Shown here in pieces: positions 44,941 to 55,978 of a stretch of DNA of 64,000 nucleotides. The position numbers and the translations under genes are program-made. This stretch comes from Psychrobacter sp. ANT_WB68 (lineage in GTDB: Bacteria > Pseudomonadota > Gammaproteobacteria > Pseudomonadales > Moraxellaceae), in the NCBI RefSeq assembly GCF_008369115.1, contig NZ_VOAZ01000004.1, positions 62,001 through 126,000 on the forward strand. Direction: 5' to 3'. The notes below the pieces were generated by a model. It was not told where the DNA came from. It did not search any database and worked only from the letters and a program-made list of their open reading frames with translations. Within the stretch, counting starts at the first letter, position 1. Every line of letters begins with the position of its first letter.

Positions 44941-46137
44941 ATGGCGCTCTCTTCTCTTTTTCGTTCGACCCCTCAATCGCCACAAGCTACCGGCTCGAAT
45001 GGCATTCTTTCCATGCCATCAGCGCGCGCAACTTTATTATCGAGTGTCGGCTGTATGCTGGTGCTCAGTTTATTGATGGTGGCTTCGGCTTCTATTCCTT
45101 TTGCGCTCAGTCGCGGCATGACGGAACTACATTTCTTTTATAATCAGCTGCTATACATGGGTATCGGTCTGTTTATCGCTGGTATTTCTTATAAAGCAGT
45201 ATCTCTAAAAAGGCTATATAAGACTGAAACCCAGTTCATGCTATTGGCGATTACGGGGCTATTGTTATTCGCCACCTTATTCAGCACGCCCATCAACGGC
45301 TCGAAGCGTTGGCTAAGTTTAGGCGGCTTTAACTTTCAGGTCGCAGAACTCGCCAAATTGGTAATGATTATATTTGTCTCAGACTTTGTGGTACGGCGCT
45401 CCTTTGAGGTCCGTAATGGCTGGGATGGCTTTTTACGCATTGCGATAGTGGTCGGACTAATCACCGTTCTATTATTAGCACAGCCAGATTTTGGCTCGTT
45501 TGTGGTTATTATCGGCACAGTTTTTGCGATATTTTATATTGCAGGCGCGCCTTATAAGCAGTTTATCGCGCTCGGTGCTGTCGCCGTTGGCGGTGCAGTA
45601 TTAATGGTGGCGACCGTACAATATCGACTTGTGCGAGTGATGTCGTTTTTGGATCCTTTTGATGATGTGCAAGATACGGATTATCAGTTGGCACGCAGCT
45701 TAATTGCCTTTGGTCGTGGGCAGTTTACCGGTGTTGGTTATGGTGAAAGCGTACAGAAACTGTCGCATTTACCAGAGGCACATACGGATTTCCTATTAGC
45801 AATTACGGGTGAAGAGTTGGGCTTCGTTGGGGTCACGATGATCTTGATACTTGAGGCGCTCATTATCGGTAGTGCGATGCGCATCAGTTATAACGCGCTT
45901 AAACGTCGGCAGATGCGGATGAGTTATACCGCCTTTGGTATTGCGGTGGTGTTTATTGCGCAGACGATTATTAATGCGGCGATGAATATGGGGGCGATTC
46001 CGACCAAAGGTTTGACCATGCCATTCTTTAGTTATGGTGGTTCATCAATGTTAATAAGCTTAGTGATGGTAGCGGTACTGCTAAAAATTCATAAAGAAAG
46101 CCCTGAGATCGAAAAAAGCCAGTGCCGTTATTATTGA
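44941..46137 (+). CDS. ftsW: Cell division glycosyltransferase FtsW
   Basis: 398 residues with about 10 membrane helices. SEDS-family motifs are visible: NGSKRWLSLGGFNFQVAELAK, LLLAQPDFGS, LPEAHTDFLLAITGEELGF and MPFFSYGGSSM. It polymerises septal peptidoglycan together with PBP3 (FtsI). I favour the ATG at 44941; a GTG at 44890 would add 17 residues but lies within a hairpin. Downstream of murD as in the dcw cluster. Confidence 0.93.
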   Translation: MALSSLFRSTPQSPQATGSNGILSMPSARATLLSSVGCMLVLSLLMVASASIPFALSRGMTELHFFYNQLLYMGIGLFIAGISYKAVSLKRLYKTETQFMLLAITGLLLFATLFSTPINGSKRWLSLGGFNFQVAELAKLVMIIFVSDFVVRRSFEVRNGWDGFLRIAIVVGLITVLLLAQPDFGSFVVIIGTVFAIFYIAGAPYKQFIALGAVAVGGAVLMVATVQYRLVRVMSFLDPFDDVQDTDYQLARSLIAFGRGQFTGVGYGESVQKLSHLPEAHTDFLLAITGEELGFVGVTMILILEALIIGSAMRISYNALKRRQMRMSYTAFGIAVVFIAQTIINAAMNMGAIPTKGLTMPFFSYGGSSMLISLVMVAVLLKIHKESPEIEKSQCRYY

Positions 46138-46151
46138 TTAGATATATGATA

Positions 46152-47111
46152 TTAAATGCTAGGCATATTTAAAGACCGCATATTTTGTAGCGGTGAGTTA
46201 TCCCATTGTGCTATCGCTTGTTTAAGCATATTTGTCGGGGTATCACTATCGACGACAGGCTGCTGCAATAGCTTTAAAGCATGCGCGATTAGATTGCTTG
46301 GATTGCGGGTATCAATAGGCTGAGCAAGATTTTGTTTAGACAGCTTTTGACCGTCAGGACTGCATATCAGCGGCAAATGATACCAATGATCGATAGCCGG
46401 TAAGCGTGCGGCATGCATGATGCTGATTTGCGCCGTGGTCATCGGCAAAATGTCCAAGCCACGCATGATATGCGTCACCCCTTGCAAGCCATCATCGAGA
46501 CTAGCAGCCAAAATATAGTTAATCATGCCATCTTGGCGACGCACTACCATATCTCCTAGGGTTTGCTGCGGATTATCCCATTGCACGCCTTGAATACCAT
46601 CTTTAAAGCCCATGCGATAGTTTGGCAACTGTATCCGTAACTTATTTTGGTCTTTATCAAAACCTGCATTTAGACAGCAGCGCGGATAGCGTTGTCTGTT
46701 CAGAAGTTTCTGGTTGGCCTGTTGCGGGCCAGCGCTTTCTCCTATCGCTTTTCGCTCCCAGTAACGCTCAAGACTTTTACGTGAGCACTGACAGCCATAC
46801 GTCAGTGAGTGCAGTCTCGAAGACAAGTAATCATTATAGATATCAATGCGCTCGGATTGGTAGATGACATCACCATCCCAGTGCAGCCCAAGTACCTCTA
46901 AATCTATCAAAATCTGCTCAGTAAACTGTCCATCACAGCGTTCAGTATCGGTGTCTTCGATACGCAGTAACCATTTGCCACCGATAGATTTGATATGACA
47001 AAAGCTGGCAAGCGCCGTCGTTAATGAACCAAGATGAAGCTCACCAGTGGGTGAAGGGGCAAAACGTCCGATAGGTTGTGATGACAATGCGGCTGGAGTT
47101 GGAATTGGCAT
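46152..47111 (-). CDS. gluQ: Glutamyl-Q tRNA(Asp) synthetase GluQ
   Basis: 319 residues. It is a shortened glutamyl-tRNA synthetase lacking the anticodon domain, and it glutamylates queuosine in tRNA-Asp. HIGH-type motif [22 protein letters not shown], zinc-region Cys in YGCQCSRKS and PRCC, and KLSKQN replacing KMSKS are visible. Convergent with ftsW. The dksA-gluQ order is conserved in gammaproteobacteria. An in-frame TTG at 47132 would add seven residues; neither start has a strong ribosome site, so dksA read-through may help. Confidence 0.92.
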   Translation of the reverse strand: MPIPTPAALSSQPIGRFAPSPTGELHLGSLTTALASFCHIKSIGGKWLLRIEDTDTERCDGQFTEQILIDLEVLGLHWDGDVIYQSERIDIYNDYLSSRLHSLTYGCQCSRKSLERYWERKAIGESAGPQQANQKLLNRQRYPRCCLNAGFDKDQNKLRIQLPNYRMGFKDGIQGVQWDNPQQTLGDMVVRRQDGMINYILAASLDDGLQGVTHIMRGLDILPMTTAQISIMHAARLPAIDHWYHLPLICSPDGQKLSKQNLAQPIDTRNPSNLIAHALKLLQQPVVDSDTPTNMLKQAIAQWDNSPLQNMRSLNMPSI

Positions 47112-47254
47112 AGGAATAGGAATGGTTTTCAAAGTAGGGAATATAAGTAGGATAATAAATAAATCGCTAAAAAGATATTTATCAAATATGCCTATTTTGT
47201 TGGTGACGTGTCAATAAATATGAAGACCTATAAAAAGTAAGAATATAAAATGCA

Positions 47255-47284
47255 ACGAGCGACCAATAAATGGTCGCTCGTGTT
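47255..47284. terminator. Hairpin between dksA and gluQ
   Basis: Perfect 10-base stem CGAGCGACCA / TGGTCGCTCG with loop ATAAA. It may partly end dksA transcripts on the minus strand, although the following T tract is weak. Partial terminators at this spot are known between dksA and gluQRS elsewhere. Confidence 0.6.
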
Positions 47285-47324
47285 TATCTTGACGTTAAGA
47301 TTGTCTGTCTTTAATTAGCTGGAT

Positions 47325-47762
47325 TTAAGCACCTTGGTTTTGACGCTCTTTAATCTCAGATAAAGTTTTGCAGTCAATGCACTGGGTCGCTGTTGGACGG
47401 GCTTCCAGACGACGTAGACCAATCTCTACGCCGCAAGTTTCACAAAATCCGTAATCATCATTTTCAATTTCGGCGATAGATTTATCGATTTTGCGAATCA
47501 GCTTGCGTTCACGATCACGTGTCCGCAAGGTCAGGGCAAACTCTTCTTCTTGAGTGGCGCGATCATTGATATCTGGCATGGCGCTGGACTCATCTTGGAT
47601 ATAAGTCTTAGTACGATCCGCTTCGCCAATCAGTTGGTGCTTCCAATCTAATAAAATTGCCTTAAAATGCGCCAATTGCTCATCAGACATATACTCTTCG
47701 TCTTTGGCAGGTACATAAGGGGTAAATTTTACATCACTCGGATTCGTGGTCAGGGTGCTCAT
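47325..47762 (-). CDS. dksA: RNA polymerase-binding transcription factor DksA
   Basis: 145 residues. The coiled-coil part carries AMPDINDRATQEEEFALTLRTR with the acidic tip. A C-terminal zinc finger follows (CETCG and CIDCK). It works with ppGpp in the stringent response by entering the RNA polymerase secondary channel. AGGA precedes the ATG. Confidence 0.95.
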   Translation of the reverse strand: MSTLTTNPSDVKFTPYVPAKDEEYMSDEQLAHFKAILLDWKHQLIGEADRTKTYIQDESSAMPDINDRATQEEEFALTLRTRDRERKLIRKIDKSIAEIENDDYGFCETCGVEIGLRRLEARPTATQCIDCKTLSEIKERQNQGA

Positions 47763-48172
47763 ATGGGTATCCTACTTTTTCAAATTAATTCAATAAAACG
47801 ACATATCAAAAGACAAGACGTTATAAATTTACCAAACGCTATAAATTGTCCCTTTATAAAACGTTTTACCACTTAGTAACACAAGTAACACAGCTGATCT
47901 AATAATATGGTTATCTCAATAGGACGATAGCGACCTATCAATGGTCAAGTATATTGTCATGAATTTATTTATTTAAATACTGGCTGTTAAATAATTGGAC
48001 AAATTACTGACTGTGAAAACTTAGCTTGTGGTCAATTTAGCCATCCTAGCTATTATAATTTCGTCTAAATAAAACTTAGACCGTGCTTATTTTTTCTTAC
48101 ATTGGCTAACAGTATAAGATACAGGCTCTGGCGCTATTATTCTAGCCAAATTTTTGCCAATAAAACTGGTCG
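47763..48172. other. Gap between dksA and cpdA
   Basis: AT-rich, no ORF. It must contain the dksA promoter; no clear regulatory site was recognised. Confidence 0.35.
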
Positions 48173-49012
48173 TCAAGTATCTAGTCTTTCGACCCAGCTT
48201 GCAACCTTTCCATTGTTGGCTAATTGCAACCAACGATATCCAGGTAGGGCGTTTTTATCATAAGTAAAGTCGTCCTCAAAAGGTTTAAACTGATAACAAG
48301 TAGAAGGCGTACTATACACCGTTACCCCTTGACGGTAACGGACTTGCTCTTGATGAGTATGCCCGCTAATAATCACTTGCAAGTGCTCAAATGCCGCCAT
48401 TCGTTGCCAAAAAGCATCCGCATTTTCTACCATATGCTGATCAATCCAGTCAGAATCAACCGGTATCACATGATGGTGTAAGGCGATGAGCGCAGGCTTA
48501 GTACAAGTCTCTAGCTGCTCGCATAGCCAATCAATGTCGGTTGTCGTTAATTCTCCTGCTACTTTGCCAGCGATAGAGGAGTCTAATAACAGTACTTGCC
48601 AATGCTCTGTTTCAATAATATGTCGGCTCAGTAGGCGCCCGTCCGCCGGTCTAGCGAGCAGTTGACGCTGGAAAAATGGTAATTCACTGTCATTCTCATC
48701 GGTGACATCATGGTTGCCTGCAATACAAGCAAAAGGAATTCCGGTCGCCTGCAAAACCTCAAAAATATGATCGTAAATCTCCGCCTGCACTCTATTGACC
48801 AAATCACCTGTGACAATGATTAAGTCACAGCGGCGATCTTCACTTAAGGCTTGTTTGATAATTGCCTCAAAGCTGTACTGGCAAATTGCCACTTCACTGC
48901 TGGTTTCGTTAACCGCAGCAGGCACATGAGATGATAAGTGTAAATCAGTAATTTGCAGAATATTTACCTGTCCGTCTGGCGTGCTGATAGCACTGGCAGG
49001 ATAGCTAAGCAT
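48173..49012 (-). CDS. cpdA: 3',5'-cAMP phosphodiesterase CpdA
   Basis: 279-residue metallophosphoesterase. Metal-binding motifs are ordered as expected: QITDLHL, VTGDLVN, GNHD, LHHHVIPV and SGHTHQEQ. Its likely job is hydrolysis of cAMP in the cytoplasm, which tunes CRP/Vfr-type signalling. I chose the ATG at 49012 because AAGGGA lies nine bases ahead; the longer frame starts with a TTG. Single gene. Confidence 0.88.
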   Translation of the reverse strand: MLSYPASAISTPDGQVNILQITDLHLSSHVPAAVNETSSEVAICQYSFEAIIKQALSEDRRCDLIIVTGDLVNRVQAEIYDHIFEVLQATGIPFACIAGNHDVTDENDSELPFFQRQLLARPADGRLLSRHIIETEHWQVLLLDSSIAGKVAGELTTTDIDWLCEQLETCTKPALIALHHHVIPVDSDWIDQHMVENADAFWQRMAAFEHLQVIISGHTHQEQVRYRQGVTVYSTPSTCYQFKPFEDDFTYDKNALPGYRWLQLANNGKVASWVERLDT

Positions 49013-49271
49013 TGGATTCAGTCCCTTATCAATCAAAACGATATCAACTTAGAGTAATATCAAATCAAAAAAACCTATAAGGCATTGGTTTGATTATAAA
49101 ATTTATTAACTATATTCTTAATAGTATTAGAGAAAGTTTATAACATTATAACGTGTAAAGCTCTAGCAATATTGATGAAATAAAGTTCGATAAAGGCTAA
49201 TTGAATAGCTGTTTTATCACTGAAAGAATCATTATTGTGACAGGTATAAACACAGCCATATCTCTAGATAT

Positions 49272-50117
49272 CTAGTGGCGTGCTGACCAAAATTTTGCCA
49301 TTAGGGATTTTGTGCCTGATTTTATGTTTATTAACTTTGAGACAATCAGCGCAACAAAGAATAAAATTGCGAGCACTAAGACGATAGCAAGTCCAGTCTG
49401 AATATCAAACCAAATACTGCCCCAAACGCCAAGCGTGACGCCAAGTTGTGCGATAATCAAAGCGATAATGACCATTTGTTTTGGCGAGGCTGACCATAGA
49501 CGTGCTGTCAGTGCGGGCAATACCAGTAAACCACTGATTAAAAGGCTACCAACTGCTTGCAAGGCAATGGCACAAAACCCAGCCAATACGCCCATAAAAA
49601 ACAGCCGCTGACGGGTGGGATTGATACCTTGAATTCGTGCCAATGCCTCATGAGTAGCCAGTTTGATTTGTGCCGGCCATATATAAATAAGTAACCCTAA
49701 GCCAACCAAAACACTGGTTGCAATTAAGGGTAAATCTGCCCAATCAAGCTCGAGCAAATTGCCAAATAAAAAACCTAAGACATTGGCTTGCTGATCGGTC
49801 AGCTGGGTTAACGTCAATAAACCCAAGCACAATAGCGACACTGCAACCACGGCCAACACCGCATCGACGGGCAAACGCTCATCATCAATTAACACCAGTC
49901 CTAGCACTACCATTACACTGACAAGGGCAATGCCAATGCCCATGGGTAATTGCCACAATACTGCTAACGCCACCCCTAGCAAAGTGCCATGCGCCAATGC
50001 ATCGGCAAAAAATGCCATGCGCCGCCATAATACCAAACACCCTAAGGGCGCAGAGAGTAAGGCTAAAATACTGCCAGCGATCCAAGCAGGGGCAATGATT
50101 GCTAACCAAGCGGTCAT
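49272..50117 (-). CDS. znuB: Zinc ABC transporter permease ZnuB
   Basis: 281 residues with about eight membrane helices, and ABC-3 permease features (GCLVLWRRMAFFADALAHGTLLG at the N terminus, and LQAVGSLLISGLLVLPALTARL). It forms the channel for zinc delivered by ZnuA. Lies 69 bases after znuC on the same strand. Confidence 0.93.
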   Translation of the reverse strand: MTAWLAIIAPAWIAGSILALLSAPLGCLVLWRRMAFFADALAHGTLLGVALAVLWQLPMGIGIALVSVMVVLGLVLIDDERLPVDAVLAVVAVSLLCLGLLTLTQLTDQQANVLGFLFGNLLELDWADLPLIATSVLVGLGLLIYIWPAQIKLATHEALARIQGINPTRQRLFFMGVLAGFCAIALQAVGSLLISGLLVLPALTARLWSASPKQMVIIALIIAQLGVTLGVWGSIWFDIQTGLAIVLVLAILFFVALIVSKLINIKSGTKSLMAKFWSARH

Positions 50118-50186
50118 AATAGATATCCGTAACGTTTTTAGAAAAAATACAAGGCGATTTTTTGCTTTAAGAAGATTAGTTGTTGA

Positions 50187-50984
50187 TTATATCTCGCTTG
50201 GGGCATGATGCTCGCAAGCGTGTGGCTGATGGACGTACGGCTGCTCGTAATGGTGTCCAAAGAGCTTTTGAAATTCCGAACTAATGGCAAGCTCGCTCGG
50301 TTGTCCTTCGCAGCAAATATGTTTATTGAGACAAATGACCCGCCTGCTGCCTTTCATGACCCAATGCAAATCATGCGAAACCACCAACATGGCGCAACGT
50401 AAAAACTCCGGTAGCTCATCAATAAACTGATAGAGCCACACCTCAGTATCAGGGTCAAGCCCTTGCATCGGCTCATCTAAAATCAATAAATTGGGCTTAT
50501 CTAATAAAGCGCGCGCCAATAATACCCGCTGGGTTTCACCGCCTGACAAATGCAGCATTTGCCGTGATAGCAGGTGCGTTAAGGATAAGTTTTCAAATAT
50601 GAATTGACGCTGCTCAGCCGTTAAACGCTTTTTGTCTGCTTGGCCCAATAAATCACAAACGCGTAACGGTAAAATGGGCGGTACCGTAAAACGCTGTGGC
50701 ACATAACCCAGCTGTAACTTTTGATGCGGGGTTATCTGTCCATTCGTCGGCTCGATCAAACCCAAAACTAGTTTAACTAGCGTTGATTTGCCCGCGCCAT
50801 TAGGACCTATGAGGCTGACCGTTTCGTTGACAGCGATATCTATATCGATATGCGAGAGGATGCGTTGCTGACCGATATGATAGCTGATATCGCTTAAGCT
50901 CAGTAATTTGGGGGCATTATTCATCGTCCTATCACTTATATCAATGACAGAGGGTGGCTGGGTTGGTGAAGTCGATAAGGTCAT
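50187..50984 (-). CDS. znuC: Zinc ABC transporter ATPase ZnuC
   Basis: 265-residue ABC ATPase. Walker A GPNGAGKS, signature LSGGETQRVLLARAL and Walker B LLILDEPMQGLD are visible. The C-terminal tail has several His residues (GHHYEQPYVHQPHACEHH), which may bind zinc and sense its level. The first 21 residues are not conserved-looking; a start at an internal ATG 63 bases on is possible. Confidence 0.93.
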   Translation of the reverse strand: MTLSTSPTQPPSVIDISDRTMNNAPKLLSLSDISYHIGQQRILSHIDIDIAVNETVSLIGPNGAGKSTLVKLVLGLIEPTNGQITPHQKLQLGYVPQRFTVPPILPLRVCDLLGQADKKRLTAEQRQFIFENLSLTHLLSRQMLHLSGGETQRVLLARALLDKPNLLILDEPMQGLDPDTEVWLYQFIDELPEFLRCAMLVVSHDLHWVMKGSRRVICLNKHICCEGQPSELAISSEFQKLFGHHYEQPYVHQPHACEHHAPSEI

Positions 50985-51095
50985 AGGGCATTACTGATAT
51001 GTTAATGATAAGTGAGTAAAGGAACCGTCATAGCTAAATATAAAAGCATAGCTAAGGATAAAAGCGTTAACCTAAAATGCTGACAATCAACTGCT

Positions 51096-51635
51096 TTATT
51101 GACAAGCTTGGCAACGACCGCTGAGCTCAATGACACTGCGTTCTACCGTAAAGCCGACATCTCGTTGCGCAAAGCTCATGATTTCTTGCACCGGTAAACT
51201 GCTACATTCTTGCACACGCTGGCACTGCGCACAGATTAAAAATGCTGCCGTATGCTGCGCGCGTGGATGACAGCAAGGTACATAAGCATTGATAGAGGTT
51301 AGCTGATGAATCAAGCCTTCACTCAATAAAAACTCCAAACTGCGATACACAGTCGGCGGCGCGACGTTTTTTTGCATCTGATTATTTGTCTGCTTATTTG
51401 AGGCAGGGTTTTTGGCTTCAGGCTCATTAAGTCGCATTTGCTGCAATTGCGTGATCAAATCATAAGCACCCACTGGTTTATTGGCTTCTAAAACCAGTTG
51501 GTAGATTTGTTGACGCAACGGTGTAAAGCGCGCACCGTTTGAGCGACATTGCTCTTTTGCGGCCATGAGGCGCTCATTCACATCGGACGGTGTGAAATCT
51601 TGCACATGATCGCAAACAGATGAATGACTAGACAT
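51096..51635 (-). CDS. zur: Zinc uptake regulator Zur (Fur family)
   Basis: 179 residues. It has a Fur-type winged helix (RFTPLRQQIYQLVLEANKPVGAYDLI, then APPTVYRSLEFLLSEGLIH) and a metal-binding part with HPRAQH, CAQCQRVQEC and a terminal CQACQ. Zinc-loaded Zur represses zinc uptake genes. I use the ATG at 51635, preceded by AGGAG. It precedes znuC-znuB on the same strand and diverges from znuA, with a Zur-box-like palindrome in between. Confidence 0.92.
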   Translation of the reverse strand: MSSHSSVCDHVQDFTPSDVNERLMAAKEQCRSNGARFTPLRQQIYQLVLEANKPVGAYDLITQLQQMRLNEPEAKNPASNKQTNNQMQKNVAPPTVYRSLEFLLSEGLIHQLTSINAYVPCCHPRAQHTAAFLICAQCQRVQECSSLPVQEIMSFAQRDVGFTVERSVIELSGRCQACQ

Positions 51636-51706
51636 GAAGCAAGCTCCTAAACTAAACATAACCCAGCACTTTCATACAAGGCACTTTTTATGATGGTTTT
51701 TTATAT

Positions 51707-51721
51707 TGTTATAGTATAACA
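51707..51721. promoter_or_regulatory. Zur box in the zur/znuA divergent region
   Basis: Perfect palindrome TGTTATAGTATAACA, matching the core of known gammaproteobacterial Zur boxes (GTTATA-N-TATAAC). It is positioned 72 bases before zur and 122 bases before znuA, so a single site could control both. Confidence 0.82.
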
Positions 51722-51843
51722 TACTAAGATAGAAAAGCGCGTATGTCGTTCTAACTTATCGGTACATGTGCCTATTTTAATCAAAACAATGTCTTAAAAT
51801 GATTATTCGCACTATTATTCATTGACCCTCAAAAGCAGCCATT

Positions 51844-52728
51844 ATGATTTCATTCTTTAAAAGTTTTATAAGTTTACCTATGACCTTACAGCGATCATTA
51901 ACGACTGGCGTCATTATATTTGGCTCGTTAATGATGAGCGCCCAAGCAGCAACGGTCAGTGTGAGTAATTATCCGCTGTTTCTACTAAGCCAAGCCGTGA
52001 CAGAAGGTACGCCATCTGCTAAGCAATTGTTGCAAGCAGGGGAGGTGGGGCATCATGGTAGTATCAGCCCGGGCGATATCAAAGCGATTCAGGATAGCAA
52101 GTTTGTGGTTTGGTTCGGTGAGCCACTAGAAAATAATTTAGCAAGCACTCTTAATAGCGCGCCAAATGCGATTGCTTTATTTAAGTTTGATGCGTTTAAG
52201 CGTCATCCGTTACGTGATGTCAAAGGTAAACCTATTGCTGGCACCTTAGACCCGCATATTTGGCTCGATCCCGAAAATGCTAAAGCCATTACTCGGGCGC
52301 TTGCCGTCATTCATAGTCATGCCAATCCACAATATAAAAATCTCTACCATGCCAATGCACAAAAATTTGCCCAGCGCATGAATAGAGCAGTGGCAGCAGC
52401 CAGTAAAAATTCTACTCAAAAAGCGCTACCGTATTGGGCGTATCACGATGCTTATCAATATATGGAAGACAGCACTAAGCTAAAGCTGATTGGCAGCCTA
52501 AGCACGGACCATCATTTGGCACCAAAAGCCAGTCAACTACGTTGGTTGAATGAGCAGCGCCCAGTCAAACAGATGTGTTTGGTCAGCCCGATCAGTCCTG
52601 CTAAAGGTTTGCTTGCGAAGTTACAACCCGTGAAAGCTACCGTGCAAGCGGAAGATATGAGCAATAGTAAGGATTTTGTCAGCGGTTGGCAGACAATGGC
52701 GCAGCAAATCCGCCAATGTATCGCATAA
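51844..52728 (+). CDS. znuA: Zinc ABC transporter substrate-binding protein ZnuA
   Basis: 294 residues with a signal peptide cleaved after SAQA. Periplasmic zinc-binding protein with ligands in GEVGHHGSI, TLDPHIWLDPEN and the STDHHLAP region, and YWAYHDAYQY. The long His-rich loop of many ZnuA proteins is missing. The protein hands zinc to ZnuBC. Divergent from zur. Confidence 0.9.
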   Translation: MISFFKSFISLPMTLQRSLTTGVIIFGSLMMSAQAATVSVSNYPLFLLSQAVTEGTPSAKQLLQAGEVGHHGSISPGDIKAIQDSKFVVWFGEPLENNLASTLNSAPNAIALFKFDAFKRHPLRDVKGKPIAGTLDPHIWLDPENAKAITRALAVIHSHANPQYKNLYHANAQKFAQRMNRAVAAASKNSTQKALPYWAYHDAYQYMEDSTKLKLIGSLSTDHHLAPKASQLRWLNEQRPVKQMCLVSPISPAKGLLAKLQPVKATVQAEDMSNSKDFVSGWQTMAQQIRQCIA

Positions 52729-53095
52729 GCACTTTTTAATCAGTGCCGTTCAATGAATGGCTCGCAAAATAACAGTTAGTAAAACTGTTTAAAAAAGGTC
52801 TTTTAAAAAAGAAGTAAGGCGCAGTGCGCTTAGTAATTTTCAGTGAATAGTAGATAAAATGCTGTTTTATGGAGTATTAGCCATACTTTATTCACTTTGT
52901 AGAGAGGTTTTGGCTGCTAAACAAGTAAATGCTTGATAAAAAGCATATTTTACTTGCTTAAAATGGCCTTGCTCCCTATAATAAGTGGCGTTTTAATTTG
53001 GTTAAAAGATAACGTCTGTAGAGTGAGCCATTCACGGATAACCTTGTCGCAATTGTGCTACATTATCCCCACGTTATAGAGCTATAAAAATATCG
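52729..53095. other. Gap between znuA and atpI
   Basis: No ORF. It should contain the atpI promoter. Several short T- and A-runs but no strong terminator for znuA. Confidence 0.35.
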
Positions 53096-53503
53096 ATGAC
53101 CAAGCCTGCCAAACGCACCCAAAAAGATAAAATTGGTATTTACCTAAAACGCCAAGCATGGATTTTATTTATCCTCATTGTGATGGGTTGGATAGTAGAT
53201 GTCGTCTGGTTGGGGAGTGATGCCAGTGCGCTTGTTGTCGCAAAGAGTAACGCCATTGGTGCGTTACTAAGTTTTGCCACTCAAGCCGTGTTTGCTGGAT
53301 TTATCTTTTGGCACACCGGATATCGCGCGCGCAGACACATTGTCAGCCAGCTATATCGTGGTCAGATGGTCAAGTGGCTATTGACCGTATTTGGTTTTGC
53401 ACTAATTTTTATTACCATACAACCTCTATCAGCGCCTGCGCTATTCATCGGTTTTATGGTAATGCAGATTAGTCACAGTTGGATGTTGTGGCATATACGC
53501 TAG
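53096..53503 (+). CDS. atpI: ATP synthase accessory protein AtpI
   Basis: 135 residues with four membrane helices and a basic N terminus. The GNAIGALLSFATQAVFAGFIFW-like middle (here SNAIGALLSF) fits AtpI, which helps assemble the c-ring. It is unusually far (725 bases) from atpB, and a terminator candidate lies in that gap. Confidence 0.85.
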   Translation: MTKPAKRTQKDKIGIYLKRQAWILFILIVMGWIVDVVWLGSDASALVVAKSNAIGALLSFATQAVFAGFIFWHTGYRARRHIVSQLYRGQMVKWLLTVFGFALIFITIQPLSAPALFIGFMVMQISHSWMLWHIR

Positions 53504-53829
53504 TATGTATAGACGATTATCATTTTAATGGTCAATATTATAAACAACGTTAGTTTGTCATCCTGCGGTCCAACTTCTCTACGATTACTGTTATAACGTC
53601 ATTGATACATCATAAAATGACTCAGAACCGTTTTTACAATAAAAGTATGGATATGGCGCACTTAAGTTGGCGTAAAGTGTCAAATAATTGCGATTAATAA
53701 TCCCTTATCTAAGCAGGGTTATGAAATACGATGGAATTATTGATATCGTATTATAGACGCAAAGCTATGTAAGCGAACGTTAACAGCGATTAACGTATTC
53801 ATACAGTAAATAAAAAAGTCATAATTGAC

Positions 53830-53858
53830 TTTACACGAATACCACGCTGCATTAATAT
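53830..53858 (+). promoter_or_regulatory. Predicted promoter of the ncRNA candidate
   Basis: TTTACA (53830-53835), a 17-base spacer and TAATAT (53853-53858). Confidence 0.5.
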
Positions 53859-53864
53859 AGGCAG

Positions 53865-53991
53865 CTAAATATCTTGCTTACGAGCGCTGTATTAAGCGTT
53901 TATCGTGATAAAACAAGATAAGCAAACACATATATGACATTTTTGCGTACACATGCAAGGGCTATTACTGAATCATCATAAGCCCTTTTTT
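53865..53991 (+). ncRNA. Structured RNA candidate between atpI and atpB
   Basis: About 127 bases from the predicted start to the T run. TATCTTG (53870-53876) pairs with CAAGATA (53914-53920) and encloses two small hairpins (CGCT/AGCG at 53885-53898, TTTAT/ATAAA at 53899-53912). An overlapping alternative pairing exists (TTGCTTA with TAAGCAA, 53874-53880 and 53919-53925). It ends in AAGGGCT / AGCCCTT plus T6. It could be a small RNA or an attenuated leader. No known RNA family recognised. Confidence 0.45.
53957..53991 (+). terminator. Terminator in the atpI-atpB gap
   Basis: AAGGGCT / AGCCCTT stem with a 17-base loop followed by a run of T. Confidence 0.65.
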
Positions 53992-54216
53992 GATAGCTAA
54001 AATTTACCCGACGCTATCGAATTGAGCAGTAGCAGTGCAGCATCAGTTAATTAGTAATAACAGATTAGTTAGATAATTATGGGTTGGATGTTATTGTTTA
54101 CATGAGTGCTGTAGCAGGACTTATTGGTTTACTGAGTAGTAGACCAAATAGAAGCGCCAACACCTCATCAGATGACAACCATATTTTTGGTAGTTGATTA
54201 AATCGTTGATTAATAA

Positions 54217-55095
<879 letters not shown>

Positions 55096-55110
55096 TTATA
55101 CATTCAATAG

Positions 55111-55377
<267 letters not shown>

Positions 55378-55494
55378 TCAGAAAGCTCAGTTGTAAATGT
55401 TTGGTGGTCAAAGTTTGTATCTTAACCATAGTCAAAGTTTGGCTATCAAATATGATCAATGAAACTGATTTTTCATTAACAAAGAGGTGATCAC

Positions 55495-55965
55495 GTGAAT
55501 ATCAATTCTACCCTCATCGGTCAAGCCATTGCTTTTGCAATATTTGTGATTTTTTGCATGAAATTCGTGTGGCCACCACTTATCGGTGCCATTAATGAGC
55601 GTCAGCGTAAGATTGCTGAAGGTCTGAATGCGGCAGAAAAAGCAAAAGCAGATTTAGCGACCGCGGAGCAAGATGTACAGCAGGAGCTTAATCTTGCAAA
55701 GACCAAAGCTGCTGCTTTAATTGAGCAAGCGAATAAGAGCGCTAATCAGCTTGTTGAAGATGCAAAATCGCAAGCCCAAGCAGAAGGTGAGCGCATTCGT
55801 CAACAAGCGCAAGCCTCTATCGACCAAGAAATCAATCAAGCGCGCGAATCATTGCGTGCCCAAGTTGCTGAACTGGCTGTACTTGGTGCCGAGAAGATTT
55901 TGCAAGACAAAGTCGATGTGCAAAAACATGCCAGTATGTTAGACCAACTGGCGGCGAAGCTGTAA
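55495..55965 (+). CDS. atpF: ATP synthase F0 subunit b
   Basis: 156 residues. One N-terminal membrane helix ([21 protein letters not shown]) is followed by a long Ala/Gln/Glu-rich coiled coil that forms the peripheral stalk. A 117-base gap separates it from atpE. GAGGTGATCAC precedes a GTG start. Confidence 0.95.
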   Translation: MNINSTLIGQAIAFAIFVIFCMKFVWPPLIGAINERQRKIAEGLNAAEKAKADLATAEQDVQQELNLAKTKAAALIEQANKSANQLVEDAKSQAQAEGERIRQQAQASIDQEINQARESLRAQVAELAVLGAEKILQDKVDVQKHASMLDQLAAKL

Positions 55966-55978
55966 TTGTGAGGATATC

